64,000 bases of DNA, from NCBI GenBank assembly GCA_023014365.1, contig JAEBUN010000039.1, forward strand, positions 248,001 through 312,000. The letters run 5' to 3'. The notes under the pieces are model-generated. The model worked only from the letters and a program-made list of their open reading frames with translations. It was not told the origin of the DNA and made no database searches. A program made the translations under genes and the position numbers. The first letter of the stretch is position 1. Each line of letters starts with the position of its first letter. This DNA is from Lepiota brunneoincarnata (lineage: Eukaryota > Basidiomycota > Agaricomycetes > Agaricales > Agaricaceae). Shown in pieces: positions 22,601 to 32,689 of the stretch.

Positions 22601-24496
22601 GACGAAGCGAACGTTGAGGGAGGCGGAAGAGAACACAGTTGATAGTGGAGATGTATTTGATGAGGTTAGTAGCACGTATTCTGGGCGTGACGAGAACAGT
22701 CAAGGTGAGCCAACATCAGGATGTAGCGACCGGGCTCATGATTGGCACTCAGTCCCATTGTCGTCAAGGGAGTTTGCTCTTGAACTTGTTCAATCAGGGT
22801 TCCACCCCTCCCAACTCATGGTCTTGCGAGATAAGTTGAAATACATCATAGAGCAAGTGATCAGGAATGTGGTCGAGAAGTATCATATTCCGCTGTCTGA
22901 GTCTATTTCAGGGTTTGTTATCCCAGGTATGTCTCGTTGCTTAAGTTGCTGGCCAATCTGACACCCAGATGCTTCTGGTAGACCCTCTTGGTATCCTGGA
23001 GGAGGGCGAAATTTATTATCGGTCCTCACAAAGTCTCCTTGATCCTCGCACACAGAGAACATTTGATGTACTAACTGGCGATGTGGTTGTAAGTGGTCGT
23101 TTTGCCATCAGCCCTGTCCCACCTAACTCAATCTCTTTTCAGCTGGGAAGGTATCTTTGATTTGTGATTCCCGACGTGGACCCCGTTCTTATATAATCTA
23201 GGTACCCAATTTTCCTTGCCTCAGATCTACAGAAAGCCAAGGCGGTGAACATCCCGGAGTTATACCAGTGGCCAGATGTCATTATTACATCGACGAAAGG
23301 GACTAGGAGTCTTGCAAGCTTGCTTAGTGGCGGAGGTGCGAGTTAACTACATCTTGTTTCATGACGCTTGGCTAAAGCTAGCCTCTACAGACATGGATGG
23401 AGGTAGCTCTCGTGTGGAATACAAGTACTAGTTGGTCACTAATCTTGGATCTAGATGAGTTATTCATCCTACGTGAACCCGAAATTGTGGAGCCGTTCCA
23501 GAGCACACCTTTCGTCCCCCCTCCCGAGGATTTGAGCACCAATTTCGAGAAACATGTCGAAACTGTCAATGAGTTTTGTAAACGTGTTGAACACACTCCC
23601 CCTGCATTCCAACAGGCAGAACTCCAGGACGCCTTGTTACTCAGTCTCAACGAGGACCAGAAGGGGCTTTACTCTTTTTTTCACGGCAATGCAGTTGAAA
23701 AGTACGGGTATAACCACCCCAAGACCATTCGACTTGCGTACATGTGAGTTTCTGCTACCTTTTCGAGGCACTCGACTGTTGACAGGGTTATATCAGGTTT
23801 AATACACTTTTGGACGCGAGCAAGTCAGGGCTGAGACTCCGAGACGGAATCTTCGAAACAGATAGAAAGGAGCTTGGAAATGGGCCGTTTGTGGAAGACG
23901 AGTATTTCCTCGATCCGCAATCACCCACGAGGCGTCGAAAACAGCCACAGAATCCCGGGCAGACGCCCTCCATTCTCAGTAAGCTTGAAAACGCCGGGCA
24001 AAAGAAGGGGGAGGAGCTCTTGGAGATGCATACGAGTGCTGCGAGGCGTAGCACTGATCAACGTGATCGGGATCTGATCACACCTTACACCAAAGCGGTT
24101 GATTTCGCCCACAGTGTCTACGGGAAGAAGAAGGAGCTGAGATATTTTCTTGACGACCTTTCCAAGATCCGCAAACATGTGGATAAGGCGCGCAAAATAT
24201 GGTTAGAGGAGTGCTCAAAATTGGGCCAGGGTACCACTGTGCAAGCAGCGAGGTTCTTTGCGTCCGAGGTGGAGGACATCATAGCTACGAGCAATGTGGA
24301 GGAAATCAAAGCATCCTATGCCTACCGGGAGTGGTCAAGCTCGCCATTTGCGTTTCAAGTCGCATTCAGGCAGCTGTGCGAGATCAAGGGGAGAGCAACA
24401 AGAGGTGGACTTGCTCCGTGTATTAGGGAGATTGACGAAATGAAGACGATCTCAGGCTCTCATATCAGAGCTGTAGAGAGGAGTTATACTGATTAA
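19685..24496 (+). CDS. RNA-dependent RNA polymerase (QDE-1/RDR family)
   Basis: Cellular RdRP that makes double-stranded RNA for Dicer in RNA silencing; expected in nucleus or cytoplasm. The spliced product is roughly 1,250 residues with many short introns. A low-complexity N-terminal part (19685-20800; KRKKK-free, Ser/Pro-rich) has uncertain exon borders. The core has HLEPMEKRRSHRFSRYLGSR, FILCGRVYVPF and YMVETNEDWE, then MTDGCGFIN at 22119, LQGRIAGAKGLWVLHP, DPLGILEEGEIYY (exon from 22982), an 8-nt exon (23143-23150) completing VVLGRYP, ASDLQKAKAVNIPEL, and the catalytic motif SGGDMDGDELF. That DxDGD motif is made only by joining 23202-23335, a 12-nt exon 23391-23402 and the exon starting 23455. 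The C-terminus has LLDASKSGLRL and stops at 24496. Everything needed for activity seems present. The first exons are the least certain part. Confidence 0.88.
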
Positions 24497-24735
24497 AGCG
24501 TTTACTGGTTACTGTTTTTCGTTTTGCTTTCTTGGTTTCTGCGACGCCTCGCTTATCTTGCTCTATATACCCTGTTATCTGGATCACAGATACTTCATGT
24601 TCATTGCAGCTTGGTTTCAACTGAAATATAATTGCGCTGCTTCATTTTATTATCCTTCCGAAACGTGGGATTTTATTCCCGAAGCGCCAACGAAACACCC
24701 AAAATGTTTGAACACCGACAAGACTTTCTGTACAG

Positions 24736-25672
24736 TTGACTCTCCAGACATCCACCACCGCCGCCGGGAGCGCTGGCTCTATACCCTCCAGCGCTTTTGC
24801 CACGAACCTGATGCGCCTGCACGATGACGATCATCTCTCTACCCCAGAATATACGGATGATCCTGTTACAGAAGTCTCAGAAGTCTCCACGCCTATAACT
24901 TTCTCTGCAGATGCCTCCCAAGTCTCCCTGAGCAACTTCTGCCCGCGGATCCCGCGACCGCTACTCAGAAGAGGAAAAAGAAGAAAAAATCAAAGAGGTC
25001 TGCCAAGGCCAAAGAGGCTGTCGCTGCTGCTGCTCTTAGGGCGAAAACCCAGGAAGAGGCTGACCTGGAGGATCGCCCGCAGGTTGTCTGTATAAGCAGG
25101 AATAAGCACTGGCGTTACATTAGCTCTTATCATGTTCGTGTGATTCCTCAGAGTCACTATTCCCGGTCGCTCAATCTCTCTTGGGGTCCCTGGCTCCAAC
25201 TCCCCGTCGAGCTCTTGGAGTCTCTCTTCCTTCTCAACCTTGACCCAGCCATGCACGTTACTTCTGACATTCGCTCCTCACATTCTCTTGTTACCACATC
25301 TCCAATCAGCCCGTCTGGGAGGCACCGTTCCTTTCCCAATCTCGACGATCACTCCCTGCCCGAATCTCCTCACTCTGTGATATCACTCTCCCCCCGCCAC
25401 ATATTTCCCGAAAACCCGCCCCTCCTCCCATCGATCCAGGTGTTCTGCGTTCGGTGACCACTATAAGGAGACTGATAGACGAGGCCGCAGAGTTGTCCGT
25501 TCGTGCGTCGCCCGGCTTATCTGCGGTCGAACTTGGGTCAATGCGAAGTGGTTCTTCCTATAATGGAAGTTCTTGGGCTGCCACGCAATCTCTAGGGCTC
25601 AACCCTCTGGGACCGAACAGTGGAGGAGGCAGGAACGTTAACATGTCTGCAAATCGGGTCCACAGATTATGA
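24736..25672 (+). pseudogene. decayed conserved hypothetical gene
   Basis: A Ser/Thr-rich start (TSTTAAGSAGSIPSSAFATN) leads into an acidic stretch. One base is then missing near 24920, after which the frame continues as a Lys-rich segment (KRKKKKKSKR), an Ala-rich helix and LQLPVELLESLFLLNLDPA near 25196-25250. A splice near 25440 gives LRSVTTIRRLIDEAAELSVR and a Gly/Asn-rich end that stops at 25672. The layout looks like a basidiomycete-specific protein with a basic nuclear-localisation-like stretch, but I cannot name a family. The frameshift and abrupt end argue for a truncated relic. It is 240 bp downstream of the polymerase gene on the same strand. Confidence 0.5.
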
Positions 25673-25858
25673 AACCCCGGTAGGTTTACAAGTGGTCTTA
25701 CACGTAGTCGCACAGCAGAGTAGTTCTGCACGGTATCTGTATTCCAGGGTACGAAGGTGTAAGAAGTTTTTTCTACTCTAGTTACCTAAGGTCCTTTTAT
25801 AATAAGCATTATGTAAGATTATGATGTGTGAGTAATGAGTGGGTGTGATAGTGCGCCG

Positions 25859-26371
25859 TTACAATGTCCCCCTTCCAGACTGCGAAGTCAGTCTCAAACA
25901 TACACAAGAGGAGCTCGTGCGTGTCCAATTGCCCGGGAGGGATTGGCTCCTCACACGGGGGCGAAGTGAACCGTGTGGTGATGTAGTGTTGGTTGCAGTG
26001 GGAGTCATATGTTCGTCCTCGGAGTATGAGTCACCATAATCCACGCGCTCTTCAATAGGGGTGGCCCAAGACGGCCCCTCGGTGTGATGGGTATACGATG
26101 ATCGTTGCTCCTTGGTCATAGGGTGATTTTTGGGTTGATTGGGTAGGTATATGAATGTAGCGGTGTCTCCTGCTCTTGTCCATCCGTAGTTGTTGCGTGG
26201 GTCGGTGCCAAACCTCATGGTGAGGGTCTCGAAGGAGTTGAGCATGCATGTTATATCAGTGGTGGTAGGGATACGCCATCCATCCCATTCTGTAATAGCA
26301 GTCGGTTCTCCATGTATCCTGAGGTAGCGTAGACGATGATCATCGGCCTTCTCCAGTGTAGAAAGGTCCAT
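25859..26371 (-). CDS. hypothetical protein, unrecognised
   Basis: A 170-codon open frame without a recognised domain; Thr/Pro/His-rich in its second half (THHTEGPSWATP, SEDEHMTPTATNTTSP). Its start lies 10 bp from the ribozyme-bearing repeat at 26381-26639, and the frame can be extended into that repeat. With the 26723-27316 frame on the same strand it may form one gene interrupted by the repeat, or the coding part of the element that carries the ribozyme. No reverse transcriptase, integrase or nuclease motif was seen. Confidence 0.35.
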   Translation of the reverse strand: MDLSTLEKADDHRLRYLRIHGEPTAITEWDGWRIPTTTDITCMLNSFETLTMRFGTDPRNNYGWTRAGDTATFIYLPNQPKNHPMTKEQRSSYTHHTEGPSWATPIEERVDYGDSYSEDEHMTPTATNTTSPHGSLRPRVRSQSLPGNWTRTSSSCVCLRLTSQSGRGTL

Positions 26372-26380
26372 GGATTGGTG

Positions 26381-26639
26381 GGGGGACTTATGCGGGTTTC
26401 GCCCTTGCGAAGGGGCTCATCAGAGGGCTTAACCGCTGCCCTAACCCGCCTTGGCTCATGTAGCGACAGAATTAGACTACCTAACTTCTGTGGGGGAGTA
26501 TGAATCAATATATTAATTGATCTGCCGGACCGGCTAGCGCGCCGGGGTGCCTCCGGGACCCCGTACGGGTAGGTAGGAAGGGGGGGCTGGGCCTGGGGCA
26601 TCCCTCCCACTCGGACCCCTCACGGCATAGTACCTGGTG
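26381..26639 (-). repeat. ribozyme-bearing dispersed repeat, copy 2 (inverted)
   Basis: A 259-bp copy of the repeat at 10864-11130 in opposite orientation. Boxes in order on the minus strand are gccgtgaggggtccgag, the GC-rich gcgcgctagccggtcc, attaatatattgattcatac, gttaggtagtct, then the hammerhead. The two copies differ by many substitutions, so they are not recent. They lie about 15 kb apart. The transposition mechanism cannot be read from the window. Confidence 0.72.
26392..26450 (-). ncRNA. hammerhead ribozyme, type III, complete core
   Basis: On the minus strand all hammerhead elements are contiguous. Stem III 5' strand GCGGG (26449-26445); UU at 26444-26443, with cleavage expected after 26443; stem I AGGGC (26442-26438), loop AGCGGUUAA (26437-26429), GCCCU (26428-26424). 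Core strand CUGAUGA is at 26423-26417; stem II with loop CGC is 26416-26401; core strand GAAA is 26400-26397; stem III 3' strand CCCGC is 26396-26392. Stem III is open, so this is type III topology. The cleavage triplet is GUU, allowed by the NUH rule but less usual than GUC or GUA. The diverged copy at 11061-11119 keeps stem II through a compensating pair change, which supports the fold. Confidence 0.82.
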
Positions 26640-26722
26640 AGAGGCTGGCCCACTGCGTAGTCTTTTACACTACGGCTTTTTCGTCTGTTTGTCTGTGTGT
26701 AATTCCTTAGCCAGATCCTTAC

Positions 26723-27316
26723 TTAAGCATCAGGCCGGCCGTCTCCGAAGATAGGGCAGCAAGTTGCGAAAGTGCGAGGTCTTGGAATCGAACCAAGATG
26801 GTGGAATAAATAGTCAAGGACGTATAGGCCATAAGTGTAGGCGTGATCAACCCAGGATAGGGGGATATGGTTGTGGATGAGGGCAGCTATCGCTTGGTCA
26901 GTTGTGATAATGTCTGAGTCGGTAGTGTTGAGTACAAGTGGTTGGATGCCAATCCGTGGGCCACAATGGGGTCTGAAGGTTCCGCCGTGGGCGCGGATGG
27001 CTTCGCGATAGCATTCTGGTTGGGCAGCAACGAGGGCGAATGCGTGTATAAATTTGGTTTTCGCACCTTTGTGATCTGATTGGCATAAGAGCCTGGCGAG
27101 GCTGTATCTGAATAGCAATCGCCTATCCACATGAAACGTGTGGTCAGTAACTATGCCTGGGATATGATGCGGTGTTCCTGGGTGACTCCGGTAAAGGATG
27201 AGTTCGGCATGTCGGTCAAGGTCGAGAAGGTCATAAATGGATAGTGTGGGTGCCTTTGGTATCGAGTCCACGTCACGTGTCTGCCCAAACCCGGAGGGGG
27301 AACGCACAGAAAACAT
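26723..27316 (-). CDS. hypothetical protein, unrecognised
   Basis: A 197-codon open frame with ordinary amino-acid composition: an N-terminal basic stretch, LSIYDLLDLDRHAELILYRS, a hydrophobic middle and a C-terminus ending in PIFGDGRPDA. I recognise no domain. The length and lack of low complexity make it likelier to be genuine coding sequence than most open frames here. It lies upstream, on the same strand, of the ribozyme repeat and the 25859-26371 frame. Its beginning coincides with the edge of the duplicated 27270-32167 segment, so the duplication junction may have cut it. Confidence 0.4.
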   Translation of the reverse strand: MFSVRSPSGFGQTRDVDSIPKAPTLSIYDLLDLDRHAELILYRSHPGTPHHIPGIVTDHTFHVDRRLLFRYSLARLLCQSDHKGAKTKFIHAFALVAAQPECYREAIRAHGGTFRPHCGPRIGIQPLVLNTTDSDIITTDQAIAALIHNHIPLSWVDHAYTYGLYVLDYLFHHLGSIPRPRTFATCCPIFGDGRPDA

Positions 27317-27830
27317 AGAAGGGTGGTTTACGTTGGAGGTAGGTGCCTACTGTCTGGTTGGGATCTGGACACTCTACACTGTTCAACAGATGCTTTGTTC
27401 TTCTGCACTCAACCTGAGTGTATGGGTCCTGATATCATGACTGATAAAGCATATTTCACTCATCGACCCTCTACCACGCCATCACAAACTCGTAAGATAC
27501 CTGCCCTTCAATGTACTACTAGTATTGAGGCCTACATTCATGCCCCATCGTACCCCAATAACGGCATTACCGGTCGCCAAACCACAGTCAAGCAAGCGAG
27601 AAATACAGACTTCCTTTTACCGCTCGGATACCCATGAGCTACGCATATATTTTTATCGAGTAGTTCTCATGAACATTATTATTTCATCCGAAGGTGCAAT
27701 GTCACTCGAGACCTAGATGCCCTCACTTTGGCTACTTCAAACTAGACCCCATTGCTCAAGCACGACGTCCTGAAGAACACGGTTTGCAAATAAACTTTAG
27801 AATTGAAAGGTATGTTGAATTTCGGTAGAA
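27270..27830. repeat. block downstream of secreted peptide gene, copy 3
   Basis: Aligns with 5030-5560 and 17030-17520, and most closely with the orphan copy at 15150-15480. It begins the second full copy of the segment that contains SSP3 and NACHT gene C. Confidence 0.65.
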
Positions 27831-27856
27831 GCTCTCCGCACTTGGAACGATCAACA

Positions 27857-28154
27857 TTACATGCACCCCTGCCCGAATTAATTAGCTTGCCATCTCTCGA
27901 ATGGTGAATAAAGGGGAGTCATTTCTCACAAATTTGCCATTGCACCAGCTACAACCTAGCCTCTGACACTGCCAATTCTCCGTGCAGCGTGCGCCGTAGC
28001 CAGGGCATACTGACGCACCCGCAGCGTCCCCTAAGGTGGCAGGCACGGGTACTCTCTCAATGACGACCACATTGGTGTCCCTACTGTCTGGTTGGCTGGG
28101 CGCAGCAAAGGTTGCAGTGAAGAGCGTGGTGAGCAAGATGAAAGCTTTCAACAT
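27857..28154 (-). CDS. small secreted six-cysteine protein, copy 3 (SSP3)
   Basis: Exons 28154-27930 and 27868-27857, separated by a 61-nt intron (donor GTGAGA, CTAAT branch-like site, acceptor GGGCAG). The product is 78 residues. The signal peptide is MLKAFILLTTLFTATFAAP. Mature cysteines lie in CPGYGARC, CQRLGCSWC and the final GC supplied by the last exon. Nearest to SSP1: the two share TE(D/N)WQCQRLGCSWCN. As with SSP1, a NACHT gene (C, at 29626) starts divergently about 1.5 kb away. The function is unknown; secretion and a disulfide-stabilised fold are the safe predictions. Confidence 0.75.
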
Positions 28155-29625
28155 GACTGGAGTAGGAATGGTTAGTCTGTGGAATGGTACTGGCTTTTAT
28201 ACCTCATATGGTGGCTCTTTGCGGATCTTTTCTCGCCGGAAAGGGGAACTGTCCTCATGAATCGTTACTAAGATGTCCACTGTCACCCCAAAGCCCGCTT
28301 GTCCCTAATCGGCGCGCTTTTTCGGCTTCAATGTGGGACTCATCATTGCGGGGGGATTTAAAGCACTCGAAAGTAGTCATTCTAATGGCCCCTGTCTCAG
28401 GACAGACTCGAATAACCCCATGTTCACATTCTCTTAATCTAAAACAAGCACCATCGGCGACTCAGCACTAGTCCGGGGATTTTTCCGGGACGACAGAAGC
28501 AACCAGAAGGCGAAATGCTTGTGTGGCGCAGACACAAAGGGATGATCATGATCTATCCTCCCCAGAGATCGGCCATGTGATCCTCGACTCTGTTAAAAGT
28601 ACGTACCCCTGATGCAAATCAGTGGTCTCAGAACCTACTTAATTTAACAGAACCATTGTTCGGATAGAGGGAATGGTCTCTGAGAAGTGATGAGGGCAGT
28701 GAAGTGGCTGTGAATATTACCTGACAAGGGATAGTGAGAATGAAATTCATCTTACAGCTGCCAGGGCTGTGAGGAATTATCTGATCGTGTACAGTGCGGT
28801 TGGAGTGTGGAACGGGGATGAGAAGTATCCCAAAGGGGGGTAGGGGATAGCATATTTGGAATGTGGGGGGTAATTGGATTCGGGGAAGTTGAATTCAACC
28901 TGCAAGCCGATACTCATGTACAATGTCCTTGGTTTTATCACGTCTCTTGCGGGTGTATTGTGATGTCCATCTCAGGATCTTCATCAGCCAAAACGTTACG
29001 TATCTAGAGAGATAAACTGGGATTACGGCGCAACTTGTCCGGGGTCTACGTATTACGATAGTTGCGCACTTTTTTTTTCTGGAGCTTTATGACAGAGGAA
29101 GGCTGATGACTAACTCCCGTTGTCTCGCACCTAAGGGTCGGCCTTCTCATTTGGCTAGTAACGTGCTTACTACGAGGTGCCATGCGTGCCTGGGGAAATG
29201 TTATATGCGTCCCATGGATGAAATACAGGATTCCAGTTAATTCGCGGTCCCAGATCTGGTTTGGTTGAGCTAGCTCGAAAGACTGTTTATCCACTGAAAC
29301 TCCAGGTCGCTTTTTTCGCTATTTCTTCATGTCTCCCTCGGTTCCGTGTTCTGAAACGGGCCCCTGAGGCATTTTGGGTTGACTTACACTCACAGTTTGC
29401 TCAACAGACTGCGTTATAGACAGCTAAAGTAAGAAGGGGTTGACAGCGGGTGGCAAAGGACGGGAGCTAAAGGTATGATGGAATCAGATGTTGAGCTGGA
29501 ACCCTAACCATAAACAGTTCAGAGTCCACTCAGGGAAATGAGGCGTTTAAACGCATAGCCTTCCGGCACGCAGGGCCTTGCACAACAGCTTGACCCTAAC
29601 TTTACCTACCATCCCAGTACCTCTC
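28155..29625. repeat. intergenic block between SSP3 and NACHT gene C, copy 2
   Basis: Aligns with 5885-7217 along almost its whole length with small indels (shared actagtccggggatttttc, GTACGTAC repeats, AAATGTTATATGCRTCCCA and the CATAGCCTTCCGGC box). It carries both presumed promoters. Confidence 0.6.
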
Positions 29626-32065
29626 ATGACGAGTCCGTCTTCAGGAGACCATGAGGATGCCTCCACACCCACCAGTCGGATTCTGAGGTCCCAAAACTCA
29701 GCACACGCTGAAAAGGGTCCTGGATTTTTCGTTGGTGCTAGGCATTTCACCTTGAGAAACCCGGTGATGAGTATTAACTACCATAATGGCGAACATGGTG
29801 AGGCCCATCAGAACGAAAAAACAAGAAGAACTCACTTGCTTTCCTGGCATCAGCGATCGAATCTCTCGAGAAACATACAATCCGAGGTGCAGAGTTCGAC
29901 TCCTCCGATCGTTCACCCCCTCCACGTTGCCACCCAGGTACTCGAAAGACCATTGTTGAGAGGACACAACATTGGCTCAGCGACATCGAACGCCAGAATA
30001 GGATCCTCTGGCTCGTTGGTTCCGCTGGAGTGGGTAAATCAGCCATCATGCAGACTCTCGCTGAATATGCAGCAGACGCTCCTGGGCCCGGCTTGATGTT
30101 GGGGGCGACACTTTTTTTTCCTGGGCCCAATGGACGCAACAACCCCTTGAAGGTCTTCATCACCCTCGCCTACCAGATAGCACTCGTATCCTTGTTATAT
30201 CGCGAATTCATTGTACGCGAGGTGGCTGCCAATCCACGACTACCGACGAAGTCGATGGAAGCACAGTTCGTACGACTTTTTGTTGAGCCATTCGTTCGGC
30301 AGGCGGTACATCGAGGGTGCGGGGACCTATTGATATTCCTTGACGGTCTAGACGAATGCGAAGGTCACTCTGAACAGTGTGAGATCGTGGCGCTCATTTC
30401 ATCTTTTTCCCTTGCACACCCGAACGCGCCCCTCATCTGGATCATCGCGAGTCGCCCAGAATCCCACTTGAAAGCCGTCTTCTCTCGCACCACTGTCGTA
30501 TCAAGCTACAAAAAGGAGGAGGTCCCGATCGACTCCAATGAGGCCTGCGACGATGTGGAAAAGTACTTGCGAACGGAGTTCGGGGGGATTCAACAAGATG
30601 ACCCGATCGCTTGACTTCGTCCCCAGTGGCCAACCGAGATAGAGTTTCTGACGATCGCTGCTGCCGCGGGTGGGCTGTTTACATTTGCTTCGACTGCAAT
30701 CAAGTTTGTCGGCGATCCGATCTATAAGAGTCCTATTTCTGCGCTTGCCCTTCTGCTTGCCACGATCAACAAAGTTTCCCTACGGTCATCGAAAAGGAGG
30801 GCACATCCGCTTGCTTATCTTAATGCGCTTTATACTTGCACTCCTTCCGAGATCCCCGAAGACATATTGCCTGATACGAATTTCACTCCTCACGAATTAT
30901 CTCGTTTTGCGGGAACATCCTACACAAAACCCTCGACAGCAGAGCTTTGCCTTCCTTTGTACCTGGGTCGGGATGCTTCCCAACGATGCATATAGCGCCC
31001 TTGATCGACTTCATTCGGTCCTTACAATCCCAACGCCTGAATACGCTGGCCAGGCGCTGTCCTTTCACCATCAATCGTTTTACGAATATCTCAAAGATCC
31101 CAAGCGTTCACGCGCATAAGACCGACATGGATAAGCAAGAACTCGAATGTGCTCTAAGAATCTTGAAGGATGTCCACCGAGGTAACCCCCAAGCTCTCAG
31201 CAGCTTCGGAACGGAAATCTGATCATGTTCGTTAACCTCAGATACAGTCGCTACAGAGAATTTGATATTCCCCGTCTCCAAAGTGGTTCTGTCTTGGCCG
31301 ACTGCCATGTTGATCGCGGTGATGCAAACGACTCTTTACGATTGCGCAGCCTGCAGCACTATAGGAGTTGTTGACCGGTTTAATCCTGACCTCGTGCTAC
31401 CAACATTTCAGGATCCAGATGTCGTCCAGGTCATTAAAACCCTCAGTTTTACATATCCACGGAACATCAGTACTGGGGACTGGTCGCTTGCCACTCAATT
31501 GCTCCGTGGTGTACATCATCATCCTGTACGTGTCGCTTCCCCCTGTACCAGAACGATTTTGATTAATGACTATGTTGTCGTCCCTAGGACCCAAGGATTC
31601 GCGCCGAATTCGAAAGGTTGGGTCTTCTTCGGACAATACCAGTTAGAATGCTTAACCTCGACCACATTCAGCTCAAGGCGGCTATCTTTGCCTGCTTCGA
31701 TGGCGAAGTTGACAAGGATATCATGTTGGACTCCATGCAACAGACACTGGATAGTCCTCTCATGGTGAGAGCGTTACCTGAGCCGATGAGGGGGAAGAGG
31801 GTCACTAATCATTGCGAGCATTTAGATTGACTATGGTCCTCAATCCCCTAAATTGAAGACCATCGATTTCTATGCTCAGTGGGAGAGAAATAAAATTTGC
31901 TCAAATCTAAGGCGCTCCATGATCCAGACCCCGGATGTACCCGTGCTGCATTTCGGAAACGCCATCGGTGCCTATCTTATCTGCCATTACCAGTTGCTTG
32001 ATGAGTCTAAGTGCTGGACATTGTACATTCGCTATCGCCTTCCGGAAGAACATGCTATTGGATGA
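29626..32065 (+). pseudogene. NACHT STAND NTPase C, duplicate of A, several lesions
   Basis: Segmental duplicate of gene A with the same five-exon layout (exon 1 29626-29797, exon 2 from 29854, stop at 32065). The start MTSPSSGDHEDAST matches A. The P-loop GSAGVGKSA and Walker B LLIFLDGLDEC are intact, and the tryptophan codon lost in A is still TGG. The gene is broken elsewhere: CGA became TGA at 30612-30614, an extra T near 30880 shifts the frame, and about 20 bp are missing near 31118, where A codes for FHISDAD. The C-terminal exons (ending near EEHAIG) stay open. A and C therefore decayed independently after the duplication. Confidence 0.85.
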
Positions 32066-32499
32066 TCCGCTGGTGATTGAATACCGTATGTATATTCTAG
32101 CTCATGCAATCCTGCAAAATATACTGTATAAAAGCTTTGGTGAAATATGTTGGACGCCAATGTGCCTGCAGTTTTCGTTGAGTTTACTAACCAGGGCCCC
32201 TGGCAGCATCAATCCACGGATGTCATAGCCCCCTGCCCGGCACCAGCAGGGCCGACGGATTTCAATAGATGTTTATTGATAGTCCCAGGGCCTGGTATGT
32301 TAACGCTTGACATACGTGGTGGTAATCAAGCGCAGGGGGAGACATAAGAGGGAGGGGGCAGCCATGGACCCACCGAACAAGAAACTGTGGGCAAAATGAC
32401 ACAGCTGTTCCATGTCCACAGACCAAGTGGAACCCCACCCTTCCTCGAAGGGTGGGTGTAGAGTTACCGGCATGCCCTTTTAATATCAAAGATAGACTG

Positions 32500-32678
32500 T
32501 GCACACCCGGGTTTGAGCGAACCGAGGACTTGGTTGTGGGCTGAGGGTCTGGTAGAAGCCGGCAGTTATGCATGCTGGACGAGATGAGCGCCGGGTGGGG
32601 AGATGACGAGAACGAAAAAAAACATGCGAAGATTGCGGTCAACGCGCTCAATGATACCAAAACAGCAAGAAAATCCAT
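32500..32678 (-). pseudogene. fragment of the 48.4-50.1 kb membrane-protein gene
   Basis: Minus-strand sequence from 32678 to about 32500 matches the first exon, first intron and start of exon 2 of the gene at 48398-50133 (shared GACCGCAATC, TTTTTCGTTCTC and CTCGTCCAGCATGCAT). The fragment starts with a good signal peptide (MDFLAVLVSLSALTAIFA) that the full gene does not show at the same place. Homology is lost after about 60 bases of exon 2, so the rest of the protein is absent. Confidence 0.6.
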
Positions 32679-32689
32679 GAATGTCCATT

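Noticed and set aside
24736..25672. Extension of the RdRP gene
   Set aside because: The RdRP ends at the expected C-terminal region with a stop at 24496; the following sequence has a separate start-like N-terminus and unrelated composition.
26723..27316. Retroelement gag or polyprotein
   Set aside because: No zinc knuckle, protease, reverse transcriptase or integrase motif could be found; left as hypothetical.
32434..32455. Perfect hairpin (9-bp stem) as an RNA element or terminator
   Set aside because: A single short hairpin without a conserved partner in the window; fungal transcription termination does not use such hairpins.
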